Source: DATMFV01 sp035555975 (lineage in GTDB: Bacteria; Verrucomicrobiota; Verrucomicrobiia; Chthoniobacterales; Chthoniobacteraceae). From it: DNA of 64,000 nt. Below, one piece after another: positions 43,657 through 52,449 of this stretch. The position numbers were made by a program, and so were the translations under genes. The DNA lies in assembly GCA_035555975.1 (NCBI GenBank), contig DATMFV010000032.1, positions 38,805-102,804 of the forward strand, given 5' to 3'. Position 1 is the stretch's first letter. The number at the start of each line of letters is the position of its first letter. Below the pieces are notes generated by a model. It searched no databases, was not told the origin of the DNA, and saw only the letters and a list, made by a program, of their open reading frames with translations.

Positions 43657-45233
43657 GAGAAGCGTTTGCGCCGTGCACCCCAGACAAGGATCAGTACAAC
43701 GCCCGCCAGAGCGATTGCCGACGGTTCCGGAACCACCGTCAGCTCAAGGGCAAGGTTGCCTTCATTAAGCAACAGCCGGGAATCAAACCCTTCAAACAAC
43801 GTGCCTACGGACAACCCGCCCACGATCACCCCGTTCTGCAACACCAGACCGGCATAGACCTCATCCGCGTCTGCGGAGATGAGTTGATAGATTCCCTCCG
43901 CCGGAAGCGCTCCTTCGGACAGGGAGAGATGAACCACATTACCGCCAAACACCACCGCCCCTTCCCCCAGACCGGTGAGATCAAGCCTGCCGCTCTGGAA
44001 CGCGTCTCCGAGCGTAAACCCAAGCGCGGCTCCGCTTTCGAGCGTCAGCACCGGCGCGGCGTCAGCCCCGGCACGGGCCAGGCTCATTGCTTCTCCGACG
44101 GTATCCATCGCCAGCACGCCGCCGCTTTCCACCACCATGCCATGATCTTCCGCAAACGAGAGGCTACCCGTTCCACTCAATTCGCCGCCGCTGCCGATTT
44201 CATAACCCGCCGCACCGAGATGGCTGCCATCCAGACGCAACCGCCCCGCTTCCACGCGAGTGACACCGCCGTAGGTATTGCTTCCCTCCAGCAGCAGCAG
44301 ACCCGGGCCCGTGACGGCAAGGCCGCGCGGCGTCCCATCGTCCCCAATGGCTGTTTTAACGGTATAGACACTCCCGGCAGCGGCGGACGTCACACGGACA
44401 TCCGTCTCCAGCGTGATGCTGCTCCCACTTCCAATGCTCAAGCTTCCGCCCGAAAGCGAAAAATCGCCTCCCCAATGGAACTGGTAGCTTCGGGTAAGCG
44501 AACGGTTTCCACCGGCGGAAAGCTCTCCGCCATTGAGGTTGATCACGCTCCCGGCGGCTCCCAGGGCATTGTTATGCAAAAACGTCAAGGTTCCAGCGGC
44601 AAGCGTCAGGCCGCCGGAAAACCCGCTGGCAGTGGAAAGCGTCAGATTTCCGCCGCCGCTTTGGCTGACCGCCACGGTGCCCGAGCCGTCATTGATCGCG
44701 CCGGAAAAGGTGACATCCCCACCCAGCACGGAGATCGTCTTACCCCCGGCGGTGTCCGACTTGATCTCCCGCGTCAGCTTCAACGCCTGGACGGAGGCGT
44801 TGGTAATATCGAGCGAGGCGGAAAGCACGATCTCTGCGGAAAGCGAATCGCCGTTACTCGTCGCCAACTGATGGATCTGCGCGTTGCCGCCGCCATAGGC
44901 CGTAAAGTTCATCAACCCGCTGGTGCCGCGCGCCAGAGTGTAGATGCCGGCACCTCCACTGGCTCCGACATCGAGCCGCCCGAGCAACCGGGTGCCGTTC
45001 ACGTTGATCGTCTTGCCGCCCGAAAATTCGTGACTGATCTGTACATGAACCCCGCTGCCGCTCGGCCCCCCGGCAGGAGCAACCGGCGTCCAGTTTTCCC
45101 CCACCTCCCAACCGCTCGTGGTCTCCGCACCCGCCCATTCGTAGTCAGGTGCCGCGTTCACGCTCCCCCACGCGACGAACGTCGCCGCCACGGGTGCCAG
45201 TAATCGAATCAGCGAATCAGATCTTCTTTTCAT
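43653..45233 (-). CDS. PEP-CTERM protein with autotransporter-type beta-helix repeats
   Basis: A 526-residue exported protein. The start 45233 has GGAG eight bases upstream and gives a signal peptide ending at SVNA (near residue 28). The body shows beta-helix repeats: TISVLGGDVTFSGAINDG, LTLSTASGFSGGLTLAAGTL, GLLLLEGSNTYGGVTRVEAG. The end, VVPEPSAIALAGVVLILVWG followed by ARRKRFS, is a PEP-CTERM sorting signal. It resembles the passenger of the autotransporter at 13639-16941 without the barrel. It is the first gene of an operon and divergent from the GntR-type regulator. Confidence 0.85.
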   Translation of the reverse strand: MKRRSDSLIRLLAPVAATFVAWGSVNAAPDYEWAGAETTSGWEVGENWTPVAPAGGPSGSGVHVQISHEFSGGKTINVNGTRLLGRLDVGASGGAGIYTLARGTSGLMNFTAYGGGNAQIHQLATSNGDSLSAEIVLSASLDITNASVQALKLTREIKSDTAGGKTISVLGGDVTFSGAINDGSGTVAVSQSGGGNLTLSTASGFSGGLTLAAGTLTFLHNNALGAAGSVINLNGGELSAGGNRSLTRSYQFHWGGDFSLSGGSLSIGSGSSITLETDVRVTSAAAGSVYTVKTAIGDDGTPRGLAVTGPGLLLLEGSNTYGGVTRVEAGRLRLDGSHLGAAGYEIGSGGELSGTGSLSFAEDHGMVVESGGVLAMDTVGEAMSLARAGADAAPVLTLESGAALGFTLGDAFQSGRLDLTGLGEGAVVFGGNVVHLSLSEGALPAEGIYQLISADADEVYAGLVLQNGVIVGGLSVGTLFEGFDSRLLLNEGNLALELTVVPEPSAIALAGVVLILVWGARRKRFS

Positions 45234-45333
45234 ACGTTGCTCCAAGGGTGTCGGGTGATGGCCGGTGGATCGGCTCACGGGTTCCGTCAGGAAAAGGCGG
45301 AGATTCCCGCTTCGGTTTCTGTTTTTATCTTCA

Positions 45334-45353
45334 TAGTTGCATGCAGTCAACTA
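45334..45353. promoter_or_regulatory. Inverted repeat between the two glycan-locus operons
   Basis: TAGTTG (45334-45339) and CAACTA (45348-45353) are perfect 6-bp arms with an 8-bp spacer containing TGCATGCA at its edge. It lies in the 162-bp divergent region between the PEP-CTERM gene and the GntR-type regulator. A single site could control both operons. Confidence 0.4.
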
Positions 45354-45395
45354 CGTTTTTAAAGATTTCAATTGACGCTGATATAAACGAGATGT

Positions 45396-46487
45396 ATGCA
45401 ATCATCAATGGCACGACTTTACGAAACCATCGCCGATCAGCTCACGCTGCAACGCCGCACCCTCTCCGCTCCCCTGGCCCTGCCGGGAGAATTTGAACTG
45501 GCGCGCGAGTTCGGCGCTTCGCGGGAGACGATCCGCCGGGCGCTCAAGCAGCTTGAAGCCGAGGGAGCCGTGATGCGACGTCACGGGGTCGGCAGCTTTC
45601 TTCAACCCGAGACCCCTTCCCTCGGCGGGCTGCGGGGAAAAACCGTCGGCGTCGTCCCGCCGTGGTGGGCGGAGGAACCGGGCGCGTGGTACACCTCCAT
45701 GATCTATGAAGGCATCCAGAAATGGGCCGATGCCAATGACTGCCAGTTTACGATCCTCCATTGCGGCCCCCGTTCCGCCCGGCTTCACCAATGGCTGGAA
45801 AGCACGCGGAAGATCGGCGTCGCGGGGCTCATCTGGGTCCAGCCGCAGGAGAGCCAGTTTGAGCTGTTGCACATGGCGGCGCGCCACTTCCCGACCGTCG
45901 CTCTCGGGCGGGCGGTCACCGGAGACGGGCTGCGCCATGTCGTGCCCGATTACGAAAACGCGGGGGCGCTCATCGACGCCTGCCTCGTGGAGCACCGCCG
46001 GAGTACCTATGCCGTCATTGGCAAAAATGTCTACGACCCCGTCACCCAGACGTGGATCGAAAGCATCTCGCAGGCTCACCGCAAGCGCGATGCCGACTTC
46101 AACCCCGCGCAACACCATTTTGACTACCAGTGCTTCCACCTCACCCAGTTGGCCGATCTCCTCCTCGACTTCTACCTTCCCGTGCATCCCGAAGTACAGG
46201 CCCTCGTCTTTCCCACCTCCGGCTGCCTCCATTCCCTGCTGGCCAATACCCGTTTCCGCGAAGCCGCCTCCACCGACCTGGCGATCATCACTACCAACTA
46301 CGGTCCCTACCCGGTCAACTCCCTCTTTCCCGGCCACAAGCTGACCCATGTGGCCTGCAACTGGAGCAACCTTGCCAACAAAGCGATGATCCAGCTCGAC
46401 CAGCTCGTCGCCGGGCACCCGATTGTCGAGGGAATCAAGGAACCGGTCACCCTGGTCCCCGGAGATACCGTCAGCCATCTTGCTTAA
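45396..46487 (+). CDS. GntR-type regulator with LacI-like effector domain
   Basis: A 363-residue regulator. The winged HTH (about 5-72) reads LPGEFELAREFGASRETIRRALKQLEAEG, then RRHGVGSFLQ. Residues about 80-355 form a periplasmic-binding-protein-like sensor (VGVVPPWWAEEPGAWYTSMI, AALFPT absent, VVPDYENAGALIDACL, VQALVFPTSGCLHSLL). A start four codons later (45408) is possible. It opens a four-gene operon and is divergent from the PEP-CTERM gene. Confidence 0.88.
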   Translation: MQSSMARLYETIADQLTLQRRTLSAPLALPGEFELAREFGASRETIRRALKQLEAEGAVMRRHGVGSFLQPETPSLGGLRGKTVGVVPPWWAEEPGAWYTSMIYEGIQKWADANDCQFTILHCGPRSARLHQWLESTRKIGVAGLIWVQPQESQFELLHMAARHFPTVALGRAVTGDGLRHVVPDYENAGALIDACLVEHRRSTYAVIGKNVYDPVTQTWIESISQAHRKRDADFNPAQHHFDYQCFHLTQLADLLLDFYLPVHPEVQALVFPTSGCLHSLLANTRFREAASTDLAIITTNYGPYPVNSLFPGHKLTHVACNWSNLANKAMIQLDQLVAGHPIVEGIKEPVTLVPGDTVSHLA

Positions 46488-46493
46488 CCTTCC

Positions 46494-48269
46494 ATGTTGT
46501 TCATCGCCCCCTTCCTTTGCGCCGCAGCACTTGCCTTCGCCACCCCGGCGCGTGCCGCTTCCACGGGTAACAACTTCGTGCAATCGCTGGTCCAACACAC
46601 CGTGGAGCCCGGCAATGGCAAGGAGCCACTTACCCTTTCGTTCGACCTGCCCCGCGACGGGTGGGTCCATCTCCGCATCGAAGCGGAAAGCGCTCCCGTA
46701 CGCCTGCAACTCGACCGCGAAACCACGCCTCCCCTCCAACCCGACGCGAAGGGTAGCCTTCCGGAGCAGATGCGCCGCCTTGCCGCAGGAAAGCATACCC
46801 TCACCCTGACACCGCAAAAAGGTGGCCAGATCCGCGAAGTCAGCATCCGCAGCGTTCCCGAAATGGTCTATTTCAGCGTCGACCACCACTCCGCCCCGGT
46901 CAAAACGGTTTCGCACGCCATCATCCGGGAATATCGTGATCTTAAAGAGGCCGGCATCCTCGACAACTTCAACATCATCGCCTCCGAGCCTTACTCGGAA
47001 CTGCCCGCCTACCTTGAGAAGGTGCGTCGATGGCGCGCCCGGGGGCGCTGGTGGATCACTGTTTCCAAAACACCCCGCAAGCCGGATTCCAGCGAAGAAG
47101 TCGAACACTATTGGGCCTCGCCAATGGGCGACCCGGACCTCGACGGCGTCATCATCGACGAGTTCGGCCTCAAGGAGAAACACCTCACGCAGTTTCCCTT
47201 CTGGGCCCGTTCCCTGCGGGAACTGGCGCAGCGTCCCGCCCTCAAAGGCAAGCAATTCTACGCCTTTACCGGCTTCGGAAAGCCCGAACTCTACCGCCCA
47301 TTGGCCGAAGCCTTGATGGATGGCGATTACCGGATCGCACCCGAAATCTATCTTCGCCGCATGCACCTTCTGGAGAAAACCCCCGAGCGCATGCGCCAAT
47401 GGCGGGAGGCCGTTCCGGGCATCGAACGCCGGATGGTCCTCTTCCTCGGTCCGGACAACATTGCCCCCTCCATGACTTTTCATCTCGAACCGGAGATGAA
47501 CTATAAAGCTTTTCTGGACGAACAATTTCACCTCTTTGCCACCGACCCCGCCTTCAAGGGCCTCGCAGGGCTGGGCATCTGGGCCGCCCGGTACATGGAT
47601 GATGATATTCTCCGCTGGTACGCGCGGCTCGTTCGTCATTATCTGATCGAAGGCCATACCACCCGTCTCGGTAGCGATCCCCTTTACCTGACCCATCTGC
47701 AAAATCCCGGCTTTGAACAGGAGGGGAAGGGGTGGGAGCTTCAGCCGGGAGCAGGGGGAAACATCGGCCTTTTCGACGTTGCTTCGCTACCCTTCACCAA
47801 AAGCCCCTACAGCGCCGTTCCGGAAGGAAAACGAATGCTCCTGACCCGGCGCGGCCCAAAGGAGCCCAACCGGATCACCCAGACCATCCGCGATCTCCAG
47901 CCGGGGCGTGTCTATCATGTCAATGTCTATGCGCTCGATGTTCGCGACCCGGCCCGGAAAGAACTGCTCCCACTCTCCGTGAACGTCCGCGGTGCGGAAC
48001 GCCTCAATGCCACCGATCGCACCCATGAAGCACGCTCCGCGAAGAACCCCCCGAAAAAAGGTCCTGAAGACGACGCGTTTATCTTTACTGTCGATACGCC
48101 GCGTCACCGCCTGACCTGGCACCACTTTCACCGGCTCTTTAAAGCCACCTCCACCACCGCCCTGCTGGAGCTTTCCGACGAAGGCGCTCAGGAAGGCGCG
48201 GAAATCGCGTGGGACTTCATCGAACTGGCTCCCGACGTCTCGCTTCAGCCTCTGGATGCCCCTCTCTGA
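46494..48269 (+). CDS. Exported TIM-barrel-like protein with C-terminal beta-domain, unknown function
   Basis: A 591-residue protein. The signal peptide (MLFIAPFLCAAALAFATPAR) is cut after ARA. An N-terminal beta domain (about 25-120) is followed by a region that looks like a glycosidase barrel, with the strand LDGVIIDEFG carrying Asp and Glu near residue 222 as possible catalytic residues, and ALGIWAAR-like strands after it. Residues about 400-590 have a jelly-roll carbohydrate-binding style (LQNPGFEQEGKGWELQPGAG, GRVYHVNVYALDVRD). It starts six bases after the regulator stop, in one operon with a pseudopilin and a DUF4091 protein. Confidence 0.6.
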   Translation: MLFIAPFLCAAALAFATPARAASTGNNFVQSLVQHTVEPGNGKEPLTLSFDLPRDGWVHLRIEAESAPVRLQLDRETTPPLQPDAKGSLPEQMRRLAAGKHTLTLTPQKGGQIREVSIRSVPEMVYFSVDHHSAPVKTVSHAIIREYRDLKEAGILDNFNIIASEPYSELPAYLEKVRRWRARGRWWITVSKTPRKPDSSEEVEHYWASPMGDPDLDGVIIDEFGLKEKHLTQFPFWARSLRELAQRPALKGKQFYAFTGFGKPELYRPLAEALMDGDYRIAPEIYLRRMHLLEKTPERMRQWREAVPGIERRMVLFLGPDNIAPSMTFHLEPEMNYKAFLDEQFHLFATDPAFKGLAGLGIWAARYMDDDILRWYARLVRHYLIEGHTTRLGSDPLYLTHLQNPGFEQEGKGWELQPGAGGNIGLFDVASLPFTKSPYSAVPEGKRMLLTRRGPKEPNRITQTIRDLQPGRVYHVNVYALDVRDPARKELLPLSVNVRGAERLNATDRTHEARSAKNPPKKGPEDDAFIFTVDTPRHRLTWHHFHRLFKATSTTALLELSDEGAQEGAEIAWDFIELAPDVSLQPLDAPL

Positions 48270-48278
48270 CTTTCCCCC

Positions 48279-48995
48279 ATGATGGACGCCCCCCAGCCAC
48301 CCGCCAGCCGTTGCGGCGCATGGACCGCGACCGAACTGCTCGTCGTCATCGCGCTGCTGGCTATCCTGGCCATCCTGCTCACCGGCACCGTTCACAAAGC
48401 CCGGCAGAACGCCCTGCAAGCCAAGTGCGTTGCCCGCCTCCGCCAGATCGCCGTCGCCACCCTGCTCGCCGCCAATGAAAACCAGCAGAAGCTGCTCCTC
48501 TACCGGCTGGTGCCCGCCACCCCGGGCCAGGGTGCGCAGGAGACCACCTGGACCACCACGCTCAAACCGTACGGCATCCAGTGGGAAGATACCCTCTGTC
48601 CCGCGCTCCCCCCGGGGGGGCGGAGTACCTATATCGCCTACGGACGCCGGGCCGTGGACGACATCGCCAAAAATCTGAAGGACAATGGCTATCAGGGAAG
48701 CGCGCTGGGCGGCTCCACCTGGCTCCTGATGCTGCGCATCGAATCCCCCTCCTCCTACGTTCTCTATGGAGATTCCGTCTACTCCCCCCAGATTGCCTCG
48801 GTCCGCGCCGGGCAACAGGCCTACAGCTTCCGCCTGAACGCGACAAAAGACAACCCCGGCATCCATACCCGCCACAATGGCCGGGCCAACCTCGTCTTTG
48901 TAGATGGCAGCCTTGAAAGTTGCCCCCCGGCCCGCCTCAAAGAACTCGGCATCACCTCCGGCTACAACGCCCGGACCGAACTGACCCTATGGTAG
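48279..48995 (+). CDS. Pseudopilin (prepilin-type N-terminus, H-X9-DG motif)
   Basis: A 238-residue protein. After a polar leader (MMDAPQPPASRCGA) comes WTATELLVVIALLAILAILL, a type IV pilin/type II secretion N-methylation helix. The cut after Ala14 puts Glu at +5, as the peptidase requires. The C-terminus has HNGRANLVFVDGS, the H-X9-DG motif common in Planctomycetes/Verrucomicrobia pseudopilins. It sits inside a putative glycan operon, 10 bases after the previous gene and 10 before the next, with no other pilus or secretion gene in the window. Confidence 0.88.
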   Translation: MMDAPQPPASRCGAWTATELLVVIALLAILAILLTGTVHKARQNALQAKCVARLRQIAVATLLAANENQQKLLLYRLVPATPGQGAQETTWTTTLKPYGIQWEDTLCPALPPGGRSTYIAYGRRAVDDIAKNLKDNGYQGSALGGSTWLLMLRIESPSSYVLYGDSVYSPQIASVRAGQQAYSFRLNATKDNPGIHTRHNGRANLVFVDGSLESCPPARLKELGITSGYNARTELTLW

Positions 48996-49005
48996 CCACT
49001 TTTTC

Positions 49006-51774
49006 ATGAAACCGATCGTCTCCTTCCTCCTTACCCTCCTTTTTTCGCTGTCGGCCCAAGCCGCTCCGGTGACCTTTGAAGCGATCTACACCTCGCAAAA
49101 GCCGCACCTTACCGGCGACCTTTCCGACCCGGCGTGGGAAAATGCCCCCGAATACACCGCCTTCATCAACCGGGACGGCAGCACCCCTCTGGCCTCAAGC
49201 TCCGTCCGCATGCTCTTTGACGGGGAGTACCTTTACTTCGGTGCCCGCTTTGAGGAGCCGCAGATGGAACTTCACAAGCGCCAGTTCAATCAGAACGATC
49301 TCGCCATCTTCGCAGACGACTGTCTGGAACTGGTCTTTGACATCCGCAACCGCCCGGAGACGTTTCACCACTTCGTCGTCAACGCGCTGGGAGCGATCTA
49401 CGATTCCCGCAACAGCGACAAGAGCTGGTCAAGCTACCACTCCACCGCCAAAGGGTCGGTGACAAAGGATGGCTGGAGCGTCGAGCTGGCGATTCCTTTT
49501 GCCGATCTCGGGGTTCCGACGCCGGTTTTCGGCGAACGCTGGAGCGTGCGGCTCGGCCGGGAACGCAAACCGGTGGCCGAAAACTCTTCGCTTCCGCCTA
49601 CCCGAAAAGGTCTCTTCGCACGCCAGGACCTTGCGCCGCTGGTCTTCCGCAACGATCCCAAGGCTACTTCGCCGATCACCGTCGAAGCGCCGGGAGAAGA
49701 CCGTTTGCGCTGGGGCGTCAACCAGGTCCCGCTCCGGCTCAAAAACGAATCCGCACAGGCCAGCCGCTCCACCCTCACGGCCAAGGCGTTGTCCCATGAA
49801 GGGGAAACCGTTGAAACCTGGACCCAAACGGTCGATCTTCCCGCAGGCCGGACGAGCGAAATCGCGATGGAGATCCCGATCACCAGCGATGCAGTGGAAA
49901 ACATCGCCCTGGTCCTCTCCGACGAAAACGGAAAGCCGGTGTGGGGGCATCTGCTCCCCTTTGCGCAAACCACCCCGCGCCTGCATGAAATCGAAGCCCG
50001 GCTCCCCCTGCTTCGGGCGGATCTTCTGCTGACATCGACTTCCCGCCAGCCGCTCTACAAGACCCTTTCCAAGCCGGTGGCGGACTTTGCCGCCGCCCTC
50101 GGCAAGTTCCGCTCGGACCTCGCCACCGCCATCCAAAAAAAGCAGACCCTTGCCGATACCGAAGTGGCAACGCTTCAGGGCGAAGCCGAAAAATTTCACC
50201 AATGGTTGCTTCCCCGTGATCTGGTCGTCTGGCAGGTCAACCCGTGGAAAGAGAGCACGCCGGATGACCTCCCCCCCTCCCTGCCGGATGCGCCCCCGAC
50301 GCTTCATTTCACCCAGGCCGGCAATGAACGCGAAGCGGTAGCCATCCAGCTCGCCGGGCTGCTTCCGGCCGGTCGGCTCGACCTGCGCCTTGCGGTGAGC
50401 GATCTTAAACGCAAAGACGACGCCGACGTTCTCCTCTCGCGGGATCATCTTCAGGTCTTTCACTCCCCCCGCGTCCGCAACGGCATGGGCCACCTCATTC
50501 ACGACCCTCTTATCCGGTCGGAAAACAACGCCTTCACCGTGACCGCCGGGCAGGCCGAGCGCCTTTGGATCGTGTTTGACTCGCGCGGTGTCGCTCCCGG
50601 CGAATACGAAGGAGAAATCACGCTCAAACCGGTCGATACGGACCGGACGGAACGCTCCTCGTGGAAAAAGCTGCCCATCAAGGTGACCGTGCTTGATTTT
50701 ACCCTTCCCGAAACTCCGGACTGGCCGCTCGACACCTTCCTCTTTGGCCCCGGCATCACTCCCTCCGATGAAATGGAGTTTCTCAAGCTCTTCGATCGCT
50801 ACCATATCAACTGGATGATGACCAACCGCTTTGCCTATATGTGGCGTCCGCGCAATGACGGCACCCTCTGGGACAAGGACCCCGAAAAAAAGATCCCCCA
50901 ACAGCTCTATTACGACCCGGAGCGCCTCCGGTCGCAGGATTCCTTCCTTCGGGAAGCGAAACGTCGCGGCATGAAGCTCATTTTCGGTTGGAACGCCACA
51001 CGCAACCTCCAATGGTACGCGGAGATGATCCCCCACCTGCGCGACGAAATCGGGTTCCGCTATGAAGAGTTCGCCTTTCAGGGCGTCAGCGATGAATTCC
51101 TGGCCGCAGGCATCCCGAAACATATCGGCTTTCACCGTGAAATCCATCGGCAGGACCCCCGGATCCGCTTCATGGCCACCCTGACCTCGGTGCCGCCTCC
51201 CGCAGGCGCGACTTTCGAGGAACTCGACGAACTAGCACCCTATATTGACCTCTGGATTCATCATCAACCCCGTCTCTGGCCGCCGGATGCGGAACGTACC
51301 CGCGAGAACCTGGCCTGGTTCCGCCATCGGAAGCGGACGATCTGGAGCTACACCTGCGCAACGCAGATGCAGAACTGGCCGGTGGAGGGTTACTACCGCC
51401 TCGCACCGTGGAGAGGGTATCTGGCCGGGGTCGACGGGATCGCCCTCTGGACCGCCATGAGCCCCAAAGGTGACAGCTTCGACCATGGCGACGGCTACGA
51501 CGAAGGAATTCTCTTCCGGGGTAACGACAAGGTCCCGGTGACCACCCGGCGCATGGAAGCCTTGCGCGAAGGTCTGGAGGATGTTGCCTATATGGCGCTC
51601 CTGAAAACCACCCTCGCCCGCCTTCGTGAAGCCCAGCCGCAACGCTCGTTTGAAGCTGAAGAACGTCTCTTGAGCGAAACACCGCTGGCGATCGAAAAAG
51701 ATCCGCAAAACGATGCCATTCTGGAGCGGCGTCGACAGATCCTCTCCACGTTGCAGCGCCTCCTCAAGCCGTGA
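49006..51774 (+). CDS. CBM9-like / DUF4091 exported protein (glycoside-hydrolase-like)
   Basis: A 922-residue protein. The signal peptide (MKPIVSFLLTLLFSLSAQAA) is followed by a CBM9-like beta-sandwich (about 25-190: KPHLTGDLSDPAWENAPEYT, FADDCLELVFDIRNRPETFH). A long middle beta region follows, then a C-terminal DUF4091-type region (about 560-900) with the barrel strands WPLDTFLFGPGITPS, YIDLWIHHQPRLWPPDAERT, and the family tail TTRRMEALREGLEDVAYMALL. The predicted role is extracellular glycan binding and cleavage. It is the last gene of the four-gene operon. Confidence 0.82.
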   Translation: MKPIVSFLLTLLFSLSAQAAPVTFEAIYTSQKPHLTGDLSDPAWENAPEYTAFINRDGSTPLASSSVRMLFDGEYLYFGARFEEPQMELHKRQFNQNDLAIFADDCLELVFDIRNRPETFHHFVVNALGAIYDSRNSDKSWSSYHSTAKGSVTKDGWSVELAIPFADLGVPTPVFGERWSVRLGRERKPVAENSSLPPTRKGLFARQDLAPLVFRNDPKATSPITVEAPGEDRLRWGVNQVPLRLKNESAQASRSTLTAKALSHEGETVETWTQTVDLPAGRTSEIAMEIPITSDAVENIALVLSDENGKPVWGHLLPFAQTTPRLHEIEARLPLLRADLLLTSTSRQPLYKTLSKPVADFAAALGKFRSDLATAIQKKQTLADTEVATLQGEAEKFHQWLLPRDLVVWQVNPWKESTPDDLPPSLPDAPPTLHFTQAGNEREAVAIQLAGLLPAGRLDLRLAVSDLKRKDDADVLLSRDHLQVFHSPRVRNGMGHLIHDPLIRSENNAFTVTAGQAERLWIVFDSRGVAPGEYEGEITLKPVDTDRTERSSWKKLPIKVTVLDFTLPETPDWPLDTFLFGPGITPSDEMEFLKLFDRYHINWMMTNRFAYMWRPRNDGTLWDKDPEKKIPQQLYYDPERLRSQDSFLREAKRRGMKLIFGWNATRNLQWYAEMIPHLRDEIGFRYEEFAFQGVSDEFLAAGIPKHIGFHREIHRQDPRIRFMATLTSVPPPAGATFEELDELAPYIDLWIHHQPRLWPPDAERTRENLAWFRHRKRTIWSYTCATQMQNWPVEGYYRLAPWRGYLAGVDGIALWTAMSPKGDSFDHGDGYDEGILFRGNDKVPVTTRRMEALREGLEDVAYMALLKTTLARLREAQPQRSFEAEERLLSETPLAIEKDPQNDAILERRRQILSTLQRLLKP

Positions 51775-51780
51775 AGAATG

Positions 51781-52428
51781 CTACCCGCCCGGAGCCTCCC
51801 CTTCCCCAAGATAACGCTCCAGCCGGAGCCGCTCGCCTTCCAGCCCGTCGCCCTCGGTCGCCGCGATCCCGCCGACGACTTCGTAAAGCGTGTCAAAGCA
51901 GACCTCGATCGTCGAAAACGGCTTCGGGATGCGAAACCCGTCCCATGTTTTAAGCTTCCAGGCGCGGCTGTAGCGGACAAAGACCGGCATCACCGGCGCG
52001 CCGGTCACCTGCGCGAGCTTGATCACCCCGGGGGCGAGCCGGTAGACCGGGCCGCGCGGGCCGTCCGGGGTCATCGCGACATCGCCGCCGTCCTCGATCA
52101 CCTTGACCAGTTCGCGGACCGCCCCCGCCCCCCGGCGCGAACTCGACCCCCGCACGCTCCCGATCCCGAACCGGGCCATCACCCCCGCGACGATCGCCCC
52201 ATCCTTGCTCGGGCTCGAAAGCGCCGCTCCGCTACGATGGCGGCAGTCACGCGCCTTGGCCAGCGTCACCCCGATGATCCGGTTGTGCCAGAAGGTCCAG
52301 ATCACCGGATGGGTGATCCGCCCCGAGGTGATCCCGCACCGGTCTTCCACGCGAAGCCGACAGGTCGCCGCCAGGCACCGGACCAGAAAAGAAATCAGCG
52401 GAGGGATCAGTTCGCGCACGGGAGTCAA
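51781..52428 (-). CDS. DUF374 lysophospholipid-acyltransferase-family protein
   Basis: A 215-residue membrane-associated protein of the DUF374 family. The visible motifs are VIWTFWHNRI (acyltransferase-like His), SPSKDGAIVAGVM, RGSSSRRGAGAVREL and VAMTPDGPRGP, in the order seen in this family. It likely acylates a lipid A or phospholipid precursor. It follows ubiX on the same strand, 21 bases away, and converges on the DUF4091 gene with six bases between. Confidence 0.88.
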   Translation of the reverse strand: MTPVRELIPPLISFLVRCLAATCRLRVEDRCGITSGRITHPVIWTFWHNRIIGVTLAKARDCRHRSGAALSSPSKDGAIVAGVMARFGIGSVRGSSSRRGAGAVRELVKVIEDGGDVAMTPDGPRGPVYRLAPGVIKLAQVTGAPVMPVFVRYSRAWKLKTWDGFRIPKPFSTIEVCFDTLYEVVGGIAATEGDGLEGERLRLERYLGEGEAPGG

Positions 52429-52449
52429 AACAAGGCGGGAAAGGAAGGT

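Noticed and set aside
45405..47702. A 765-codon open frame on the minus strand
   Set aside because: It is antisense to the GntR-type regulator and the exported TIM-barrel-like gene, both with clear domain patterns. Its translation is rich in Gly, Val, Asp and Arg with no motif; long antisense frames are expected at this GC.
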